Source: JBFWRK01 sp050248955
GTDB lineage: Bacteria > Actinomycetota > Acidimicrobiia > Acidimicrobiales > Ilumatobacteraceae
NCBI GenBank assembly: GCA_050248955.1
Contig: JBFWRK010000016.1
Coordinates: forward strand, 1 to 64,000
Direction of reading: 5' to 3'
DNA: 64,000 bases
Shown here: positions 42,305 through 52,595 of the stretch, in pieces
Numbering within the stretch: the first letter of the stretch is position 1
Layout of the letters: every line of letters begins with the position of its first letter
Notes under the pieces: generated by a model
Told to the model about the DNA's origin: nothing
The model's input: only the letters and a program-made list of their open reading frames with translations
Database searches by the model: none
Program-made: the position numbers and the translations under genes

Positions 42305-44652
42305 CCGGCGATCTCCGAATCCCGCTTGCCACGGCGCCCCACGCGGGCGAGCGCGACGGCGCCGATCGCTGCGGAGGCGAGCACCGTGATCTCACCGAGC
42401 GTGTCGAAGCCGCGGATGTCGACGAGGATCACGTTGACGACGTTGCGGCCGTGACCGTCCGGCAGCGAGCGCTCGATCATCTCGCCCGACACCGGCTGCG
42501 CCTCGCGGGCGGAGCGCGAGATGACAGCGAACGAGAACACCGCGAGCGCGACGAGCGCGGAGATCAGCATCCGCACGACGCGCCTCATGACCGTCGACGT
42601 CCGTTCGAAGCGGTCGGGCAGCCGCCGCAAGACGAGGACGAACATGACGGTCGAGAGCGTCTCGATCGCGACCTGCGTCAACGCCAGGTCCGGAGCGCCC
42701 TGCACGACGAACAGACCGGCCATCGCGTAGCCGGCCGTACCGAGGAACAGCGCTGCCGAGAACCGGCGGCGGGCGACGGCCGCGGCAAGGGCGGCGCCGA
42801 CGAGGAGCGCAGCCATCGGGACCTGCGCTGGGCTGGAGACGACGCGCGGCATCCCGGGCCAGTCGGTCCGGGTCAGGAGCACGAAGCCGGGAACGACTGC
42901 GGCCGTGAGCAGGGTGACGCCCGCGTAGATCGGCAGCGAGCCGTTCTGCACGATGCCGGTGACGCGGTCGGCGACGACGTTCAGCCCGCGCAGCAACCCG
43001 AGGTAGACCTCTGTGCCGGTCGGGATGCGACTGCCGGCGCGCAGCAGCGGCGCGATGCGGCGCTGAGCGCGGGCGAGCGAGTAGCCGGCAGCGAGCGTGA
43101 CGCCCGAGAGCACGAGCGGCGCGTTGACACCGTGCCAGATCGCCAGGTGCACGGGTTCCGTTGCGCTGTCGAGCGAGGAGGCGGCCGCGGACACGAGCCG
43201 GTCGACGAGTCCTGGCGCGACGCCGAGGAGCATCGTCACGGCCGCGAGTGCGGCCGCCGGCAGCACGTAGCCGTTGTCGGGGTGGTCGCGCACGGCGATG
43301 GCCGCAGCCGGAGGGCGAGCCCCTGGCGTCGGGCGGAACCGTCGCGAGGGCGGTGCGAAGGCACCCCATGCGAATCGGGCGGTGTAGGCGAACGTCAGGA
43401 CCGAGCCGGCGACGATCCCCGCGAGCGCGAGCCCGCCTGCGCTGAACATGCCCTCGTGGATCGCGTCGTAGGCGGCTTCCTTGCCGATGAATCCGAATGT
43501 CAACGGGATCGCGGCCATCGACGCGACGGGGATCAGGGTGACGATCACGAACGGGCGCCAGCGCGGTCCGAGGGCAGGCAGCTCGCGTAGATCGCGGGTG
43601 CCGGTGTGCCGATCGAGCGTGCCGACGGCCATGAACAGCGCTGCCTTGAAGACCGCGTGAGCGAGGAGCATCACGCAGCCCGCCGCCGTCGCGGCCGGCG
43701 TGCCGGCACCGAACAGCACCACGAGGAAGCCGAGCTGGCTGACCGTGCCGAAGGCGAGCAGGAGCTTGAGGTCGCGCTGGCGAAGCGCGCGCAACCCGCC
43801 CGCGATCATGGTCGTGAGACCGACGCCGATGACGAGCGGCCTCCAGAACCCGGCCGCGGCGGCGACGGGAGCGAACCGGCCGATGAGGTAGACCCCTGCC
43901 TTCACCATGGTCGCCGAGTGGAGGTAGGCGCTCACCGGTGTCGGAGCGGCCATCGCCCCTGGGAGCCACGAGTGGAACGGGTACTGCGCCGACTTCGTGA
44001 ACGCGCCGACGAGCACGAGCACGAGTCCCGCGATCACCGTCCCGTCGAACGAGGGTGAGCCGGCGAGCACCACCAGCACGTCGCTGAGGCGGTAGCTGCC
44101 CGCGCGCTGGCCGAGGAGCACGAAGCCCGCGAGCATCGCCAATCCGCCCGCCGACGTGACGAGGAGCGCGTGCAGCGCGGCGGCTCGGGCGTGCGCCTGC
44201 GTGTGGTTGTTGCCGATCAGGAGGTACGACGTGATCGACGTGAGCTCCCACCCGACGTAGAGCACCATCAGGTCGTCCGCCAGGACGACGCAGAGCATGG
44301 CGCCGGCGAACATCGTGAGCAGCCCGGCGGACCGGCCGAGCCCCTCTGCGTGGCGTGGGAAGTACGCCGCCGCGTAGAGGAACACGGCGAGGCCGATGCC
44401 CGACACGAGCAGCACCATCGTCGCCGCGAAGCCGTCGAGACGGAGCTCCATCGCGATGTCGAGCGCCGGGACCCAGGACACCCGCTCCGTGATCACGCCG
44501 CCGTCGAGCACGTCGCCGATCTGGACAGCGAACCAGACGAGCGTCGCCACGGCAGGCACGGCGCCGATGAGGAAGCTCCTCCTCCCGAGTCGCGAGCCGG
44601 TCGAGAAGAGGACCAAGCCGACGACGCCATGGAGTGCGAGGAGGATCGTCAT
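42301..44652 (-). CDS. mrpA: Na+/H+ antiporter subunit MrpA
   Basis: 783 residues, the largest subunit: a complex-I NuoL-like part (about 1-480; MVLYVGWELTSITSYLLIGNN has the key Glu, and AFTKSAQYPFHSWLPGAMAAPTPVSAYLHSATMVKAG the Lys/His helices) fused to the C-terminal DUF4040/MBH-type helices (about 600-780; FVVQGAPDLALTQVAIETL). The complex exchanges cytoplasmic Na+ for H+ and supports alkaline and salt tolerance. ATG 44652 is overlapped by the stop of a short upstream frame (ATGA). Full seven-subunit set present. Confidence 0.95.
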   Translation of the reverse strand: MTILLALHGVVGLVLFSTGSRLGRRSFLIGAVPAVATLVWFAVQIGDVLDGGVITERVSWVPALDIAMELRLDGFAATMVLLVSGIGLAVFLYAAAYFPRHAEGLGRSAGLLTMFAGAMLCVVLADDLMVLYVGWELTSITSYLLIGNNHTQAHARAAALHALLVTSAGGLAMLAGFVLLGQRAGSYRLSDVLVVLAGSPSFDGTVIAGLVLVLVGAFTKSAQYPFHSWLPGAMAAPTPVSAYLHSATMVKAGVYLIGRFAPVAAAAGFWRPLVIGVGLTTMIAGGLRALRQRDLKLLLAFGTVSQLGFLVVLFGAGTPAATAAGCVMLLAHAVFKAALFMAVGTLDRHTGTRDLRELPALGPRWRPFVIVTLIPVASMAAIPLTFGFIGKEAAYDAIHEGMFSAGGLALAGIVAGSVLTFAYTARFAWGAFAPPSRRFRPTPGARPPAAAIAVRDHPDNGYVLPAAALAAVTMLLGVAPGLVDRLVSAAASSLDSATEPVHLAIWHGVNAPLVLSGVTLAAGYSLARAQRRIAPLLRAGSRIPTGTEVYLGLLRGLNVVADRVTGIVQNGSLPIYAGVTLLTAAVVPGFVLLTRTDWPGMPRVVSSPAQVPMAALLVGAALAAAVARRRFSAALFLGTAGYAMAGLFVVQGAPDLALTQVAIETLSTVMFVLVLRRLPDRFERTSTVMRRVVRMLISALVALAVFSFAVISRSAREAQPVSGEMIERSLPDGHGRNVVNVILVDIRGFDTLGEITVLASAAIGAVALARVGRRGKRDSEIAG

Positions 44653-44714
44653 CCGGACGCCTCGCGGACCCCACCCGTGATCTCGGTCGGGGGGTGGCCG
44701 GCACGATTCCTCAT
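44649..44714 (-). other. 21-codon upstream frame coupled to mrpA
   Basis: ATG 44714 opens a 21-codon frame (begins MRNRAGHPPTEITGG) whose TGA overlaps the mrpA ATG as ATGA. TAGACT (44726-44731, minus strand) is 11 bases upstream of its ATG. It could be a leader peptide that delivers ribosomes to mrpA. Confidence 0.45.
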
Positions 44715-44725
44715 GGACCCCGGGC

Positions 44726-44731
44726 AGTCTA
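44726..44731 (-). promoter_or_regulatory. -10 box (TAGACT) of the mrp operon
   Basis: TAGACT on the minus strand, 11 bases before the upstream-frame ATG; a strong match to the actinobacterial TANNNT consensus in the only gap before mrpA. Confidence 0.45.
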
Positions 44732-44767
44732 GAAGGGCCGTGCCGGCGGCGGGACGCTCCTCACATG

Positions 44768-46391
<1,624 letters not shown>

Positions 46392-46440
46392 GCGTCACTC
46401 CCTCGTGGTCGTTGAGACGCCCGGAGTGTCGCGATGCGGT

Positions 46441-46456
46441 GTTTCCGTCGTGTTTC
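46441..46456 (-). promoter_or_regulatory. GlnR-box-like direct repeat upstream of amt
   Basis: Minus-strand GAAAC-ACGACG-GAAAC. The GlnR consensus of actinomycetes is gTnAc-n6-GaAAc; the second half-site matches, the first only partly. Distance to the amt ATG suits a regulator site. Confidence 0.4.
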
Positions 46457-46511
46457 GTGAACAGGTCGCGAACGTGAACTCGGCCGTACGTCATCGACCG
46501 ACGTTGTCAGG

Positions 46512-46536
46512 GTTCTGCACGAGCGTCGTGCAGAAC
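46512..46536. promoter_or_regulatory. 11-bp perfect inverted repeat between amt and the RsbW-like gene
   Basis: GTTCTGCACGA-GCG-TCGTGCAGAAC. Perfect 11-base arms with a 3-base centre between two divergent genes; an operator for a dimeric regulator is more likely than a terminator, as it follows no 3' end. Confidence 0.5.
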
Positions 46537-46638
46537 TCCGACCGCTTCGCCGGGCTGATGGGCTTGCCATTCGTTCGCTTGCCGCGGTTCGTGTGCACCG
46601 GGCGTTTGGCCACTCGCCACAACGGGGACGATGTCTGC

Positions 46639-47049
46639 ATGGCCGTACACCGCCGGTGGCGACTGAACGCCAGGCGGGATCTTGCCGGGCTGAGAGACGA
46701 GCTCCGACAGGAGCTGGTGACGGCTGGCCTGTCACCCCTCGTCGTGCCCGATCTGCTCCTCGTGATGTCGGAGCTGGCGACGAACGGACTGCAGGCTGCC
46801 GGCAGTCGGCCGGCGGTCACCGTCCTGCTGACCATCGACGACGAGGGTGACGCCGTCGAGTTGCTCATCAAGAACGTCGGCGTCGCGTTCGAGCGCGAGG
46901 TCGCCGACTCGGACGGGTACGAGATGCCGCCGAGCACGAGCCCCGCTGGACGCGGGCTCGCGGTGGCGGCGGCGCTGAGCGACGAGCTGGAGATCACCCC
47001 GCTGATCGGCGGCACGCAGGTGCGCGCCGCGCGCCGACGCATCCGCTGA
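46639..47049 (+). CDS. RsbW-type anti-sigma kinase (HATPase)
   Basis: 136 residues. N-box LVMSELATNGLQAA keeps the Glu and Asn that hold Mg-ATP, followed by a degenerate G1 (IKNVGVAFE) and GRGLAVAAALSD as G2. These kinases phosphorylate STAS-domain antagonists and bind sigma factors of the SigB/SigF type. ATG 46639; the first in-frame candidate with good context. It opens the stress island, divergent from amt. Confidence 0.75.
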   Translation: MAVHRRWRLNARRDLAGLRDELRQELVTAGLSPLVVPDLLLVMSELATNGLQAAGSRPAVTVLLTIDDEGDAVELLIKNVGVAFEREVADSDGYEMPPSTSPAGRGLAVAAALSDELEITPLIGGTQVRAARRRIR

Positions 47050-47117
47050 CTCCCCTGGTGCGCGCCGCGTCGCCGACCGGTCGGTGGCTCCGACCGGTCA
47101 ACGTGCGCGGGGTCCGT

Positions 47118-47795
47118 TCAGGTCTTCGCGGAGGTGGTGGCGCGTCCCCGCGGAGTGCGCGGGGTCCGTCGTTCCTTCGTCACCGCCGCGCGAGCGGCAC
47201 CGGCCTCGGTGGACTCGCCCGCGTTGGCGAGACCGCCGGCCCAATCGGCGAGGTGCGAGCGGACGAACCAGTGGTACTGCTCCAGCACGCCGGTCTGGCC
47301 GATCAGCAGGTCCTCGGAGACGGGATCGACCTCCCCGACCTGTTCGATGGCGAGCCGATGGGCTGAGATGACGCCCGAGTAGACGACATCGAGCGCGGCG
47401 AGATGGGCTTGGGTGTCGGCACGGCCGAGCGCGTAGTCGTCCCAGGTGCGCGCCGCCACCACGCGGCCGGGAAGACCGCTCGGAACGCCACCCAGCGTCG
47501 CGACACGCTCGGCGAGCGCGTCCACCATCGCCTGCACGCCGGCATACTGCGGATCCAGCATCTCGTGCACACCGATGAAGCTCGGACCGACGACGTTCCA
47601 ATGGATGTGCTTCAGCGTGAGACCGAGGTCGATGAGCGAGCACAGTCGCTCCTGCAGCGCATCGGCCACCTGCCGGCCGTCGCGTTGCGACAGACCCGGG
47701 ACGGTGAAGGACGCCTGACGTTCGGAGGACACGGACCCCCGGCGAGGCGATCCTCGCTTCGTCGTCGAGGCGGCGGGTCGTGCGGTGCTGGCCAC
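47118..47795 (-). CDS. dps: Dps-family DNA-protection protein
   Basis: 225 residues. The ferritin-like core (about 40-195) has LGLTLKHIHWNVVGPSFIGVHEMLD, which holds the ferroxidase His and Asp residues, and QYHWFVRSHLADW at the end. Basic, Ser/Thr/Arg-rich extensions at both ends (35 and 30 residues) would bind DNA. It oxidises iron with peroxide and compacts DNA during starvation or oxidative stress. GTG 47795 has AGGAG 7 bases upstream. Divergent, not operonic, with the RsbW-like gene. Confidence 0.93.
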   Translation of the reverse strand: MASTARPAASTTKRGSPRRGSVSSERQASFTVPGLSQRDGRQVADALQERLCSLIDLGLTLKHIHWNVVGPSFIGVHEMLDPQYAGVQAMVDALAERVATLGGVPSGLPGRVVAARTWDDYALGRADTQAHLAALDVVYSGVISAHRLAIEQVGEVDPVSEDLLIGQTGVLEQYHWFVRSHLADWAGGLANAGESTEAGAARAAVTKERRTPRTPRGRATTSAKT

Positions 47796-47906
47796 GGGGT
47801 GACTCCTTGTGCGGTGCGCGTGAGGGGAAGGTGCTCCGCCTCTGTACCCGGACGCCCGCCTGGTCAAACGCCTCGCGCGGCGGCGGGGTGCCCGCTGCGC
47901 CTGTGG

Positions 47907-48233
47907 TCAGTTCCCACCGTCGAGCACACGGAACTGCTCGGCGGTGCCGGTGAGCGTGAGCAACCGATTGACCCCGACCGATGGTGAACGGAGCACGACC
48001 TCGCTACCCCGTTCGAGGGCGCGACGGCTCGCGGCGAGCAGGCTGCGCAGACCCGAGGAGTCGATGAAGTCGACACCCGAGAGGTCGATCGTCACCGGGC
48101 CACTGGCCTCACGACGCAGGATCGCCTGCTCGAGCACGGGGCCACCGGCGAGATCCACGTCGCCACGGGCGACGACGACGCCGTCGTCGTCGATCACGAC
48201 CGTGATCGAGTCGTTGCTCCCGATCTCCTCCAT
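47907..48233 (-). CDS. STAS-domain anti-sigma factor antagonist
   Basis: 108 residues, one STAS domain (about 8-105). ARGDVDLAGGPVLEQAI, VTIDLSGVDFIDSSGLRSLL (the Ser of DSSG is the phosphorylation site) and VGVNRLLTLTG are all present. It would bind an RsbW-type kinase in its unphosphorylated form and free the sigma factor. GTG/ATG choice: ATG 48233. It lies between Dps and the phosphatase gene. Confidence 0.92.
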   Translation of the reverse strand: MEEIGSNDSITVVIDDDGVVVARGDVDLAGGPVLEQAILRREASGPVTIDLSGVDFIDSSGLRSLLAASRRALERGSEVVLRSPSVGVNRLLTLTGTAEQFRVLDGGN

Positions 48234-48390
48234 GCTGCGGAACTCCCCTCGAAACCCGGAACGGCGGTCAACGTTCTACAGGATTTCCCACCGAGCCGTG
48301 CGCGGAGGGGAGCTGACCGGGCGCAGGTTTGGCCGGCTCGCCGCCGGGGAACGCCCACGCCCAGTCCCGACGATCTACGAGGAGCCAGCG

Positions 48391-48576
48391 ATGAAGGACG
48401 ACGAGATGCCCCGCCCCGCCCCCGATCGGATGCCGACGCCGGAAGAAGAGCGCGCAGCCGAGCGTGGCGCCGCCGAGGTGGACATCGACGAGGTCACCAA
48501 GCACGAAGAGGAGATGGCGGAGCTCGGTGCGAACGTGAAGGGCGAGGGCGAGATCACCCCGTCTGCACCCACCTGA
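48391..48576 (+). CDS. Small acidic protein, function unknown
   Basis: 61 residues, highly charged (Glu/Asp-rich), no Cys or membrane helix: MPTPEEERAAERGAAEV and IDEVTKHEEEMAELGAN are its helical parts. GAGGAG 6 bases before ATG 48391 is a strong Shine-Dalgarno and the reading frame is uninterrupted, which supports a real gene. It precedes the SpoIIE phosphatase gene by 56 bases. Confidence 0.6.
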   Translation: MKDDEMPRPAPDRMPTPEEERAAERGAAEVDIDEVTKHEEEMAELGANVKGEGEITPSAPT

Positions 48577-48618
48577 GCCGTCGTTCCGCCATCGGCCGCG
48601 GCGCGTGGTGGCCACCAC

Positions 48619-48624
48619 TACCCT
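48619..48624 (+). promoter_or_regulatory. -10 box (TACCCT) of SpoIIE phosphatase gene
   Basis: TACCCT, 8 bases before ATG 48633. Confidence 0.4.
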
Positions 48625-48632
48625 CGCGGCGG

Positions 48633-50138
48633 ATGTCGCTCCGCAATCGCCTCACTCTCGTGGCTGCGGGGTACCTCGTGGTCTTCGCCATCGGTGGTGC
48701 AGCGGTCACCGGTGCGTTCCGATCGTGGAACCGCGAGCTCGATCAGCGTCGTCTGCTGTTCGACACGGCCTCGGACGCGGCCCGGCTCGAATCGGCATAC
48801 CTCGACCAGGAAACAGGACAGCGAGGCTACGTGATCACCGGCGATCCCGAGTTCCTGCGGCCCTACCGCCGCGGGCAGAGCGAGGCCACGCGGCTCGCGA
48901 CGGAGATCGTGCAGGCGGTCGGTGGCGACCGCGAGATCCTCGCCGCGCTCGCCGACGTGGAGGCTGCAGCGTCCACGTGGCTGCACGTCAGTGCGGAGCC
49001 GGAGATCATCGTGCGCGGCGCCGACGGTCCGGAAGCGGCTGCGGCGTTGCTCGAACAGGGCACTGGGCGAGCGCTCTTCGAGGACCTGCGCGGCACCTTG
49101 ACCGATCTGCAACTCGTCGTCGATGCCCGTGCGATCAGGTCCGGCGACCGAGCAGATGTCGACCGGAACTGGTTGGTCACCGTGCTCGGTGTGCTGCTCG
49201 CAGCAGTGGTCGCGCTCACGGTCCTGGTCGCATGGCTGCTCCAGCGCTGGGTCGTGCGACCGCTCGACCGCATCATCGACGCGACGACGAGGATCGCTCG
49301 TGGTGAAGCGGTGCCGGTCACGGTCGAGGGACCGTCGGAGATGGTCGAGGTCGCGGACGCAGTCGACACGATGCAGCGCACGATCGTCGACCAACGCGAC
49401 CGCGCCGTGCGGGCGCGCGAAGCGGTCGAGCAGAACACGGTCCTCGCGCTCCAGCTCCGCACCGAGCTCACGAGCGGGCTCGGCGACTACCCCACGGGAT
49501 GGTCGGTCGCCGCCGGGATGCGCGCCACCGAGGGTTTCGTCGCCGGCGACTGCTACGACGTGACGCTGCTGAGCCCGCACGAGATCGGCGTCGTCGTGAT
49601 CGACATCGCCGGTCACGGCGCGCTCGCTGCCGTGAGCGCGTTCAAGTGCAAGGAACTGCTGAAGGCCGCCTTGCGCAGCGGCCTCGAGCCGGGTGCCTGC
49701 CTCGAGTGGCTGATCGACCAGGAGCTCGGGCTCGGTGACAGCTTCTTCACCGCGATCGTCGCCGCGATCGACACGTCGACCGGCCTCTGCCGCTACGCGA
49801 ACGCCGGGCATCCGCCTCCGCTCGTGGTGTGTGATCGTGCCGAGCACGCCTGGCTGGCGCCGACCGGCCCGCTGTTCGGTTTCGGGCTGCAGGGTTGGAC
49901 GACCGGTCAGACGACGATCGGGCCGTCGTCGCTGCTCGTCGTCTACACGGACGGCCTCGTCGAGGCGCGCAACGACGAGGGCTTCTACGGCGAACAACCG
50001 CTGCTCGAGCTGCTCACGTCCATCGACCACGCTCAGGCGGACGTGATCGTCGAGGACGTCCTCGCCGGCCTTTCCTCGTTCAGCCCGGGACGCCTCGCCG
50101 ACGACGTGACCATCGTGGTGCTGTGCCATGGAGCGTGA
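48633..50138 (+). CDS. CHASE3-HAMP-SpoIIE (PP2C) phosphatase
   Basis: 501 residues. Membrane helix (8-28), periplasmic CHASE3-like sensor (ETGQRGYVITGDPEFL is diagnostic), second helix (about 185-207), HAMP (LQRWVVRPLDRIIDATTRIARGE-like) and a C-terminal SpoIIE phosphatase: GDCYDV, DIAGHGA, YANAGHPPPLVV and LADDVTIVVL supply the metal Asp residues. It would dephosphorylate a STAS antagonist (such as 47907-48233) in response to an outside signal. Overlaps the following kinase by 11 bases. Confidence 0.92.
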   Translation: MSLRNRLTLVAAGYLVVFAIGGAAVTGAFRSWNRELDQRRLLFDTASDAARLESAYLDQETGQRGYVITGDPEFLRPYRRGQSEATRLATEIVQAVGGDREILAALADVEAAASTWLHVSAEPEIIVRGADGPEAAAALLEQGTGRALFEDLRGTLTDLQLVVDARAIRSGDRADVDRNWLVTVLGVLLAAVVALTVLVAWLLQRWVVRPLDRIIDATTRIARGEAVPVTVEGPSEMVEVADAVDTMQRTIVDQRDRAVRAREAVEQNTVLALQLRTELTSGLGDYPTGWSVAAGMRATEGFVAGDCYDVTLLSPHEIGVVVIDIAGHGALAAVSAFKCKELLKAALRSGLEPGACLEWLIDQELGLGDSFFTAIVAAIDTSTGLCRYANAGHPPPLVVCDRAEHAWLAPTGPLFGFGLQGWTTGQTTIGPSSLLVVYTDGLVEARNDEGFYGEQPLLELLTSIDHAQADVIVEDVLAGLSSFSPGRLADDVTIVVLCHGA

Positions 50139-50511
50139 CGTCGCGATCACGGAGCTCGAGCACTCCGCCTCGGCGCCGCGCGAAGCACGGAGGTTCGCGG
50201 CCGCGACGCTGGACGCCTGGGGCCTGGCCGACCTCGCCGACGACGTCACGTTGCTGGTCAGCGAGCTCGTGTCGAACGTCGTCCACCACACGGATGGCGG
50301 CGCGGTCCTCCGGCTCTCGCGAACACCCCAGCGACTTCGCTGCTCGGTGATCGACGGCGGCGGTCATGCGCCACACCGGCGGGCCCCGGCGCCGACCGAC
50401 CCGAGCGGGCGGGGGCTGCTCCTCGTCGACGCGCTCTCCATCAGCTGGGGCTCGACGACCACCCGCGGCCGCACGGAGGTCTGGTTCGAGGTCTCGATCC
50501 GGGACTCGTGA
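50128..50511 (+). CDS. RsbW-type anti-sigma kinase (HATPase)
   Basis: 127 residues. N-box LLVSELVSNVVHHT and G1 VIDGGGHAP and G2 GRGLLLVDALS are intact, so ATP binding is expected. It shares 11 bases with the phosphatase gene, so kinase and phosphatase are made together. With the STAS protein upstream this completes the usual partner-switch trio. Confidence 0.88.
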   Translation: MERDVAITELEHSASAPREARRFAAATLDAWGLADLADDVTLLVSELVSNVVHHTDGGAVLRLSRTPQRLRCSVIDGGGHAPHRRAPAPTDPSGRGLLLVDALSISWGSTTTRGRTEVWFEVSIRDS

Positions 50512-50523
50512 GGTGGCGAGCCG

Positions 50524-50667
50524 TCAACTGAAGACGCTGACGCCACCCGGTCCGACGAGGAGGCCGACGACGATGAGGACGATGCCCCACAGGACGTCGC
50601 GCTGCACGAGCCGGATGATCCCGGCAACCACGAGGACGACCGCGATGATCCACAAGATGAATTCCAT
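50524..50667 (-). CDS. 47-residue two-helix membrane protein
   Basis: MEFILWIIAVVLVVAGIIRL and WGIVLIVVGLLVGPGGVS form two helices linked by a short basic turn. The GPGGxSxF C-terminus is shared by a family of small actinobacterial membrane proteins of unknown role. ATG 50667. It lies on the opposite strand to the kinase gene, 12 bases from its end. Confidence 0.7.
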   Translation of the reverse strand: MEFILWIIAVVLVVAGIIRLVQRDVLWGIVLIVVGLLVGPGGVSVFS

Positions 50668-50854
50668 GGCGCGCAGGATGCCCGCCGGACATCGATCGCA
50701 AACACTCACTGATCGATCGCGGACATGCGCGCCTTCTCCCGGAGGTTCGGCCCCAACCGAGGTTTGGCCAGTGGCAGTCCGGGGAAGAACTCGACCGTCA
50801 CGTCATCGTGCGTGTCCCATGCCGATGCATCGCCGCCCTGGTGCGTCGGCACAG

Positions 50855-50890
50855 GCCGGTGCCCCCTCCCCCAGCAGAGGGGGCACCGGC
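50855..50890 (-). terminator. Strong hairpin downstream of the sigma factor gene
   Basis: Perfect 14-bp GC-rich stem (50855-50868 with 50877-50890, GCCGGTGCCCCCTC arm) with an 8-base loop, 58 bases past the sigma gene stop on the minus strand. No U-run; the stem alone is strong. Confidence 0.55.
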
Positions 50891-50948
50891 GCTTCTGGCT
50901 GCGCCCTGTGGCTCGGATCTGCCTGCCGGGTGTGCCCTGGTGTCGGTG

Positions 50949-51728
50949 TCAGTCTTCGGCGTCGAGGGACGACCGGAGCGTGCCGAGCGCGACCCGCAGC
51001 AGCCGTGACACGTGCATCTGGCTGACGCCGACGCGCTCGGCGATCTCGCTCTGGCTCAGCTGCTCGTAGAAGCGCAGCCTGACGATCTCTCGCTCCCGTG
51101 CGGGCAGCCGATCGAGCAGCGTGCGGACGGCCACGAGCTCGTCCTCCGGGAGGCCGTCGACCCGATCGGCGACTTCCTGACGGACGTTGTCGTTGTCGCT
51201 CGCCCCAGGTCTCGGCGCCGAGAGCGACGCTGTTCGGTTCGCGGTGCGCGCGTCTATCGCGAGCAGGACGTCGTCGAGGTCGATTGCGAGGTGCTCGGCG
51301 ATCTCGGCCGGGCGCGGCGAGCGCCCGAGGCGCTGGGACAGCTGCTCCGTCGCCGCCGCGATCGGTGCCTGGAGGTCCTTGGCCCTCCGGGGCGCCTTGA
51401 CGCGCCAGCTGCTGTCACGGAAGTACCTGCGGATCTCGCCGACGATCGTGACGAAGGCGAACGGCCCGAAGGCGGTCTCCCGGGTGGGGTCGAAGCGGTC
51501 GACCGCCTTGATGAGCCCGATGTGTCCTACCTGCACGAGATCCTCGAGCGGTTCGCCGCGGCCGAGGAAGCGACGAGCGGCGTGCACCGCCATCCACTTG
51601 TGCTCCTCGACGAGCCGGTCGCGCCGTGCAGGGTCCGGATCGGCGCGCAGCTCGTGGAACTCCTTGATCACCCGTTGGTCGCGCTCGGCCCGGTCCTGAT
51701 CGCGATGCTCCGTGTCGTCCGTGGGCAT
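50949..51728 (-). CDS. SigB/SigF-type RNA polymerase sigma factor
   Basis: 259 residues. Regions 2 (VQVGHIGLIKAVDRFDPTRE), 3 (LGRSPRPAEIAEHLAI) and 4 (LPAREREIVRLRFYEQLSQ, SEIAERVGVSQMHVSRLLR) are complete; region 1 is absent, as in the group 3 stress and sporulation family. ATG 51728 overlaps the TGA of the upstream RsbW-fold gene by one base, a coupling that makes co-synthesis likely. Last gene of a minus-strand run from 55122. Confidence 0.93.
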   Translation of the reverse strand: MPTDDTEHRDQDRAERDQRVIKEFHELRADPDPARRDRLVEEHKWMAVHAARRFLGRGEPLEDLVQVGHIGLIKAVDRFDPTRETAFGPFAFVTIVGEIRRYFRDSSWRVKAPRRAKDLQAPIAAATEQLSQRLGRSPRPAEIAEHLAIDLDDVLLAIDARTANRTASLSAPRPGASDNDNVRQEVADRVDGLPEDELVAVRTLLDRLPAREREIVRLRFYEQLSQSEIAERVGVSQMHVSRLLRVALGTLRSSLDAED

Positions 51729-52117
51729 CAGGTCCCCGGAACCACGCTCGCTCGCACCTCGGTCTCCTCGGCGCCGAGATCGACGCGGAGCTCCTCGGTG
51801 AGCGCCTCCATGACCTGTTGGCGCAGCTCGTCGACGAGCCGGCGCGCTTCCTCGGGCGGCGCCGGGGCGCGGGCGACGATGTCGATCCCAGAACCCGTGC
51901 GCGGGCGCAGCTCGAGGCTGATCGGCTCGGTCGTCCCGAGGTCGATGAAGAAACCGCACAGCTCGTCGACGACGAGGCGCAGGTCGTCGAGGTCGTCGAC
52001 GTTCAGGTCGTGGAGCGCGCCGAACCCGGTTGCCGTGAGGCGTGCGACCCGTACGTACAGAGCGTCAGCCGGGATCTGGAGCGAGACAGTGCCATTCGGG
52101 TCGGGAGGCATCACCAC
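51728..52117 (-). CDS. RsbW-fold protein lacking ATP-binding motifs
   Basis: 129 residues. The opening VSLQIPADALYVRVARLTATGFG and DLDDLRLVVDELCGFFIDLG align with RsbW-type kinases, but the N-box Asn is Gly/Phe and no DxGxG or GxGLxL follows. It is a close paralogue of the protein at 52596-52985. It is likely to bind a sigma factor or antagonist without kinase activity. Its stop overlaps the sigma start by one base. GTG 52117 (GTG GTG ATG run, so the true start could be any of three). Function inferred from position and fold only. Confidence 0.6.
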   Translation of the reverse strand: MVMPPDPNGTVSLQIPADALYVRVARLTATGFGALHDLNVDDLDDLRLVVDELCGFFIDLGTTEPISLELRPRTGSGIDIVARAPAPPEEARRLVDELRQQVMEALTEELRVDLGAEETEVRASVVPGT

Positions 52118-52132
52118 ACTCTGCCAGGCGCC

Positions 52133-52525
52133 TCAGCGCTCCGGCGTGTTCTCTTCCCCGGGTGCCGAGTCCGGGGGCGCGACCGCATCGTCCCGGCGAT
52201 CCTTGGCGCGGCGCAGGAACTCCGCTTCTTCGAGGCTGGCCCCAGGGCCATACTTCACGACCACGGTGCCCGCGGCGCCGCAGTTCCGGCAGGTGACGGC
52301 GCAGACCGCGATCATGTCGTCGGGATCGGAAGCGCCTTCCAGCCGCCTGATCGAGTGGAGCGGCACCTGTTCGGCCGCGAGCGTCGAACGGCACGTGCAG
52401 CAGTGCAGGTCGCCCGATCCGTCGACGAGCTCGAACTCGGCGTCGAAACCGTCGGCGGCGTAGGCGGCCAGCACCTCGACGAGTGTGGTGTTGTCCGACG
52501 GTGCAGTGGCGCTCGGCTCGGTCAT
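52133..52525 (-). CDS. Cysteine-rich putative zinc-binding protein
   Basis: 130 residues. HCCTC (His41-Cys45) and a later CAVTCRNC (Cys75, 79, 82) would make a zinc-ribbon-like knuckle; between them is LHSIRRLEGASDPDDM. The C-terminal 35 residues are charged. ATG 52525 follows GAGGAGG by 5 bases. It sits between two RsbW-fold paralogues in the run leading to the sigma factor, so a redox-sensing role is conceivable, but no family is recognised. Confidence 0.65.
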   Translation of the reverse strand: MTEPSATAPSDNTTLVEVLAAYAADGFDAEFELVDGSGDLHCCTCRSTLAAEQVPLHSIRRLEGASDPDDMIAVCAVTCRNCGAAGTVVVKYGPGASLEEAEFLRRAKDRRDDAVAPPDSAPGEENTPER

Positions 52526-52595
52526 CGTGTCCTCCTCGGCTCGACCAGGCTCCGGTACCCAACGCCGAGCACTGTCAACCTCGCCGGCGCGGGCG

